In this document: positions 58,732-64,000 of the stretch, piece after piece
How the letters are laid out: the number at the start of each line of letters is the position of its first letter
Position numbering within the stretch: the stretch's first letter is position 1
Assembly: GCA_014529385.2 (NCBI GenBank)
Contig: CM043962.1
Coordinates: 46,107,098 to 46,171,097, forward strand
Reading direction: 5' to 3'
Origin: Adiantum capillus-veneris
Taxonomy: Eukaryota; Streptophyta; Polypodiopsida; Polypodiales; Pteridaceae
DNA: 64,000 nt
Program-made: the position numbers and the translations under genes
Notes under the pieces: generated by a model
The model's database searches: none
Seen by the model: the letters and a program-made list of their open reading frames with translations, nothing else
What the model was told of the DNA's origin: nothing

Positions 58732-60467
58732 ATGCAGATGTACATGATGTACTTGATGAGGAAAGGGCTGAAAATGAGCAGGCTAGAGGTATGCCAAAAT
58801 GGCTGGTGCACACTTTGCGTGACAGTAAATTGGATGCACCTTTGTCTAGTCGTACTCGTTCAGGCTCTCGCCATGCATCTTATGCATCAAATTGTTATGC
58901 TTTGGCTGTGTCTAGTTTACATGATGTTGAGGAGCCTCTGTCTTTTGATGAAGCACAGAATTCAAAAAATTGGATGACTGCCATACAATCAGAATATGAT
59001 GCACTTATAGAAAATGACACATGGACTTTATGTGATTTGCCTCCTGGCAAAAAGGCCATTGGTACAAAGTGGGTTTACAAGTTGAAACGCAAGCCGGATG
59101 GTGAGATCGATCGCCATAAGGCTTGACTTGTTGCAAAGGGCTATGCACAGCAAAAAGGCATAGATTATGAAGAGACTTTTGCTCCCACTTGTCGTATGAC
59201 TACTGTGCGTTTTCTATGTGCTTTGGCAGCTCATTTTGGTTGGGATGTACATCAATGAGACATTGTTACTGCTTTCTTGAATGGTGACATATTTGAGGAA
59301 GTTTATGTAACGCAGCCTCGCGGTTTTGTCATAAAAGGACAAGAGGACAAAGTGTGCAAATGTAACAAGGCTTTGTATGGGTTGAAGCAATCTCCTCGTG
59401 CTTGGTATGAGAAAGCTGACACTCATTTGGTCAAACAAGGCTTTCGTAACAGTCCAACAGAAAGCACATTGTATGTAAAGCGTGAGGGTGATGTACTTCT
59501 CATTGTGGTTCTTTATGTCGATGATTTGCTGATCACTGGACCAAATGAGAGACATATTGCTGAATTTAAGGCTGATTTGAATGCTACTTTCAAGATGAAA
59601 GATTTGGGGCTGTTGCATCATTACTTGGGTATACAGTTTAAGCAGTGTGATGGTGGTATTGCCTTGTGTCAGAAAAGTTACATAGAGACATTGCTATGTA
59701 AGTTTGGACTTGAGGATTGCAAACCTATTGCCACTCCCATGGAAACAGGTTTGAAGAGTCTACATGATGTTGGTGATCCTGCTGATGTCACTCTTTACCA
59801 AACTGTTGTTGGCTGCCTCATTTATGTATGCAACACGAGGCCGGATATTCAGTTTGCAGTCTCACAGGTCAGCAGATTTCTGCATAGCCCAGGGTCTAAG
59901 CATTGGCAGGCTGTCAAGAGGATTTTCCGCTACCTTAGTGGCACTTTACATCTTGGCTTGTTTTATCCCAAGGGGGGATCATTGCCGCCAGACTTACATG
60001 CTTTTTCGGACTCAAATTGGGCTGGTTGTTTTGACACGAGAGTGTCCAAAAGTGGTTTTTGTTTCATGCTTGGCAGTTCATGTATATCATGGTTGAGCAA
60101 GAAGCAACCTACTGTGGCCACTTCGAGTTGTGAGGCTGAGTACAGGGCAGTCTTCACAGCTACGGTTCAGTGTGTATGGCTCAGACGCCTTATGGCTGAT
60201 TTGGGTGTTGGACAGGACACTGCCAACACTATCTACACTGACAGTCAGAGCGCATTGGCAGTTGCGAGGAACCCAGTTTTTCATGCTCGCACAAAGCACA
60301 TTGAGGTGCATTACCACTATGTTAGGGAGAGGCTCTCAGCAGGAGAGATCAGCTTGGCTTATGTGCCAACACAGGACAACCTTGCAGATCATTTCACAAA
60401 GGCATTGTCTCGTGAGAAGCTTGAAGCTTTCCACAAAGCTTTGGGCTTACTCCCCTTTGTGGACTGA
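58732..60467 (+). pseudogene. Copia reverse transcriptase and RNase H part
   Basis: Pieces with WMTAIQSEYDALIENDTWTL, PPGKKAIGTKWVYKLKRKPD, LYGLKQSPRAWYEK, LYVDDLLITGPNE and the RNase H region (HAFSDSNWAGCFDTR, WLSKKQPTVATSSCEAEY, ARTKHIEVHYHYVRE). Part of a broken element. Confidence 0.9.
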
Positions 60468-60543
60468 TCCTGTTCTCAGGGCATGGCACTTCCCTTTACT
60501 CATGTGCTAGCTCTCCTTCACCGCATCACTCCATGGGGGGATT

Positions 60544-60770
60544 TGTTACCATATACATGTGGTAGTGATGTGTGTGAACACACTAGGACCGCCGGGGCAT
60601 TTTTTCCCTCTTTAGGAGGTTTTTTCCCCCGTGCATTGTATATACGCCCATCACTCTAGGGCTATCTATCTTTCCATTGCACACTAAGTAATACACTCTC
60701 TATTGTGTGCCTTGAGCTTCCTTCGTCTTCTCCAAGCTGTGTGTGTTTCTCTGCAACCCTAATTCCAACA
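60544..60770 (+). repeat. Right LTR of the young Copia
   Basis: 227 bp, about 3 differences from the left LTR, preceded by CATGGGGGGATT. Confidence 0.95.
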
Positions 60771-61465
60771 GTCAAAACCCTTAGATTTGGACTAAAGAGA
60801 TATCATTAGCTTGGAGGTTTTTTGAACGTTCACTATGAGAGCTTCTTGCTGCTACAAATTGTAATCCTCTTTTCTCCTGGACTGGTAATCAAAATTCAAT
60901 TTCGAATAGTACATTGTGTTCCTAGTCTCTTGCTCTACAATTTAAGTATAATCATTCTCAATTCTGCGATGGTTCACGACGTTTTGTTTTTGAGCTAAAT
61001 GCATTGATTTGAAGGTTAAAATGGTTGTTTTTTTTTGTTTTGACCATGGATAAATGTTTCTATGCTTAAGAGGGACCTTTTCAAGTAGTTTTGTTTCAGT
61101 TTTGTGCACATTTTTTGTGATGGATCGTGATTTATGTACCTTCTCGGATGGTGACAAAACTTGTTAGGATTGTGTCCCTAGGTGTTGTGATATCTCTCCT
61201 TAAGTTTTCTTGCATTCCAAATTCGTTTGGATGCCGAAAAGGCGTGATGACCTAGAGTGGTGAGATTGGACGTATACTGATTTTCCGACTAGGAAGTGGT
61301 TGATCTGCTTATGTCATAGTATGAATAGCCCTCTGAGTTCACTTTGGTGAGATTGACACTCTCATTAAGTCTCCGTGCCCCATCCCGACTCGCTTCCTTG
61401 CATATTGACATTATCTTAGTACAAAAAGCTATGCTACAGACATCCGTTGCGGCGACCCGCTAACA

Positions 61466-61484
61466 TTGGCGCCATTGCCAGGGA
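61466..61484 (+). promoter_or_regulatory. Primer binding site, Athila/Tat-like
   Basis: TTGGCGCCATTGCCAGGGA immediately after the LTR end; close to the classic plant Athila/Tat string. Confidence 0.8.
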
Positions 61485-62010
61485 AACCAAACCTTAGGTG
61501 GTGAGTGACTCAGTGTACAAAAAAATTCATTTCAAAGCTTTGGACACCCATTCCGCTTACATGTAGACAATGAAGCAGCTAGACATAAGTTTAGTGCTTG
61601 GTAGAGACTGGAGTTCAAGACTAGCAAGGACTACTCCTTAAGAGAAAAGAAAGCTGTGAGCGAAGTACAAGATAGTATTTCGTTCTTTGATTTTCCATGG
61701 CTTGGAAAGGATTGTTCCACCACACACTTTGTTGTCATTTTTGTAGCGTTAAGTTCATTTATGTTTGCAGATTTATTTCAATTTATAGGAGTAGATTAGG
61801 TAAAAAATTACTCCATCATTTGAGACCAAAAGGATCGAGGAAAAAACTCTCAAAAACCTTATTTTAGTGTTGAAGACCATAACTCTGAAAAGTTGAAGAA
61901 TTGATGGTTAGAGCTTCAAAATTGAAACAAACCCAGCAAAACCTTCAGAAAGGGGATAAAAATACTTGCTAAAAACAGACTGTGCAGAAAATTTCCAATT
62001 AGCCTGTCCA

Positions 62011-62872
62011 ACATGGATCGCGATCCATGTACCTTTTTGGAAAAAAGTGTTAGAACTGTTTCCCTTGCTGAGAACACGCTCTCAAGCATCAAAAGCTTGA
62101 GTTTGGTCAGAAATAGAGTACTAAAAGATCACTAAAATCAAGAAATTAGGTTGAGGAGAGCAAAACCTTGAGAATTGAGGAAAATAGGAAAAAATTGAAC
62201 TTTTACTTGTCCAAATTCAAAAAGAGAAGAGAATTGGGATCAACTGGAAGCAGGGAAACAATAGAACCAAAAATCATGATCAGATGCTTCCCAAGATGGA
62301 TCGCAATCCATGTTCCAAATAGACATCTGACAGTGAGATTTGACCAGTGCACTCTTGATTACTAAGGGAACAACTTTTCCAAAAGGAGCCATAGACAAAA
62401 AGTGAAAAAACCTGATCAAAATACCAAAAAAGGAGTTGTTTGCAAAAAAACGCAAAATAGACACAAAATCTTGCTTTTGACTTGGAAAAAATTGATCAAA
62501 TCCAAAAAGGTTTGGGGAATAGTATCACCAGACCTTGTGTCACAAAAAAAGTATCAATCCAAAATATTGCCAAACATGGATCGCGATCCATGTACCTTTT
62601 TGGAATTTTAAGCTGATAATGGGCAAGTAGAAAAGTGATAACATTTGAAGCACTTTCTTCCAAGGGACCCTTATCAGAAAAGTTCAAAAAGAGGGCAAAA
62701 GGGGCAAAAATCAGATCAAGGGAAAAACCACTGGAACAAACCCTAAAACTGAATTTTGGCTGGCCTAAAAATGTCCAAAACATTCAAAAACCACATAGCC
62801 AGCATCGGTAGGCCAAGGACTAGCTGTGGGTCAAGTTTTAGTGCATACTGACACTAAGGAACATGGATCGCA
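62011..62872. repeat. Reiterated 20-bp palindrome in the last Gypsy leader
   Basis: ACATGGATCGCGATCCATGT is perfect at 62011-62030 and 62574-62593, both followed by ACCTTTTTGG. A near copy lies at 62295-62313 and a half copy at 62861-62872. A further degenerate copy lies in the LTR at about 61118-61138, also followed by ACCTT. Confidence 0.95.
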
Positions 62873-63154
62873 AGTTCAATTCATTACAATGGGGAAGCCA
62901 CTCTAACTGACAAAAATGGGGCACTAGTTAAGGTAAAAATCACAGCAGAAATAATCAATGATGCCCTCCACTTGTAGCAAGGGACACACAATCTATTGCA
63001 GAATACAAAGGCAATATATAATGATAAAGCTTTCCTGAAGCAAAGAGGCCACAAGCTAACATATCAAGATTTGATATACTCGGAAATTGAATTGCCAATG
63101 CGCCTTATATCGCAACACTTCAAAGTGCAGAAGCCACCCAAATATACATAACCA

Positions 63155-63859
63155 TTGTTGCACATGGCAGTATTAATGGCAATGGGCTTGGCAGAGAGGA
63201 GAGTGGTCAGCTGCGATTTTGGAAATTACCTCCTTGACAACATTGTCGAAGCAAACCTAAAGGGGAGCCAAAAAAGCAAGGCCTACATGAATGCGGGACC
63301 AATGCTGACGCGGATTACCTATCAAGCACTAGGGATGATCGAAGATCTACCACCCGGAGAAGTGCAAATAGATCTGATTCACAGGTCTAAAAGAGCAGTA
63401 AGACCTGTGGTGGCTGGACCTTCCACCAGGCCAATACCAGAAGCTAAGCAAACGAGGCAAAGTGCAACGTTAAGAGATTCTGACAGCAAAAAGACAGAGT
63501 CAGATGCTTGGAGTATCCAAGAAGCTGGGTCCCAACAGAGAGACACTCCTGTGGAGTACCAGTCTTCAGAGGAGGAGCACGACAGCCAGTACTCTCTCGA
63601 TTATACACGATCAAGGAAGAAAATTGCGCACGTTATAGAAGCTATCCTAATTACCCATGCCAAGAAGACAATGCAAGAAGCGCAGGCGTTGAGGGAAAGG
63701 CTCCGCCAACATAAGCCTGAAGAAAAAAGAACCCAAGGAACAAAAGCTGATGATGAAAAAGAGGAAGTAGAAGAAGAAAACATTCCACTCCTACGCAGGC
63801 AGATAGCTACTCTAGAAAGGATCAAGCAGCAGAAAAGACAGGAAGCCGAGGACAAATGA
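63155..63859 (+). pseudogene. Gypsy ORF1/gag-like frame (partial)
   Basis: Reads MLHMAVLMAMGLAERRVVSC, DFGNYLLDNIVEAN and YQALGMIEDLPPG, then a charged, Glu/Lys/Arg-rich probable coiled coil (IATLERIKQQKRQEAEDK). The first part resembles the conserved ORF1 region of plant Athila-like elements (inference). Similar charged sequence continues to the window edge. Confidence 0.5.
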
Positions 63860-64000
63860 GAGATTACCAATGCCATGCGGCAACGAGTCCATAACGAGCT
63901 CAAGCGAAAGATGAAGTTGAGGGAAAAAGAAGAAGCAAAGAAGCCACGCGTCGATGATCTCAAATCATTTGACAAGTCTATTCGTAAAAGGAGAAAGATA

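Larger units (their letters stand above)
55595..60770 (+). mobile_element. Copia LTR retrotransposon (fossil), nearly whole and young
   Basis: Two 227-bp LTRs, a 5-bp target duplication GTCAA (55590-55594 and 60771-60775), a primer site, gag, protease, integrase, RT and RNase H in Copia order, and a purine tract before the right LTR. The LTRs differ at about 3 sites (about 1.3%), so insertion was recent, probably well within the last few million years whichever plant rate is used. Broken, with about two or three breaks. Confidence 0.95.
60776..64000 (+). mobile_element. Gypsy-type element (Athila/Tat-like, fossil), 5' part, runs off the window
   Basis: An LTR end at 61465 (ACA) is followed by a primer site like that at 39574, a long leader with reiterated palindromes, and an ORF1/gag-like frame at the right edge. 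The leader also shares phrases with the 38.7-48 kb element (CTGTGGGTCAAGTTTTAGTG versus CTATGGGTCAAGTCTGGGGT). The young Copia lies beside or inside its LTR. Only part of the element is visible; it carries at least one break. Confidence 0.65.

Overview
This window looks like repeat-rich nuclear DNA from a land plant with a large genome. The gene fragments are plant-type (ARK-class kinesin, GH28 polygalacturonase-like protein, PLS-type PPR, cytosolic Ile-tRNA synthetase), introns are GT-AG, and CACTA, Copia, Gypsy and LINE elements are nested in each other. Long (CT)n/(GA)n and (CA)n tracts recur throughout. A fern is my best guess, from general character only.

Layout. 1-3.2 kb: the 3' part of a LINE with one long open frame, ending in a (CTAT)n(CT)n tail. 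3.56-6.30 kb: a five-exon gene whose exons join in frame into 807 residues: a histone H3-like domain, a Ulp1/SENP-type C48 protease and an FCP1-like HAD phosphatase domain. An unrecognised two-exon gene (7.93-6.57 kb, minus strand) converges on it. 8.24-9.87 kb: a decayed antisense LINE, cut by the CACTA terminus at 9871. 9.87 to about 20 kb: a decayed CACTA transposon with TNP2 transposase remnants, SINE-like tandem repeats and a nested Copia element (11.89-17.30 kb, target duplication CAATC). 20-23.8 kb: AT-rich DNA with a 93-96-bp satellite.

23,772-32,637: an 8.87-kb DNA transposon with 17-bp inverted ends, an 8-bp target duplication (TCTTAACC) and matching subterminal repeats. It carries intron-containing pieces of four unrelated genes (PPR, Ile-tRNA synthetase, ARK kinesin, GH28), all in the same orientation, and no visible transposase.

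35.4-64 kb is mostly LTR retroelements, all fossils. Two related minus-strand Gypsy chromovirus copies lie at 35.35-38.65 and 52.06-55.18 kb. A plus-strand Gypsy (38.66 to about 48 kb) seems inserted in the first; it has a duplicated integrase zinc domain and a retropepsin-like frame downstream of integrase. A young Copia (55.6-60.8 kb) has 227-bp LTRs that are about 99% identical. A third Gypsy (LTR end at 61,465) runs off the window. The plus-strand Gypsies carry reiterated long palindromes in their leaders, with a different sequence in each element.

The main candidates for undescribed biology are the H3-protease-phosphatase fusion gene with its convergent partner, the multi-gene-capturing transposon, and the element-specific palindrome arrays.
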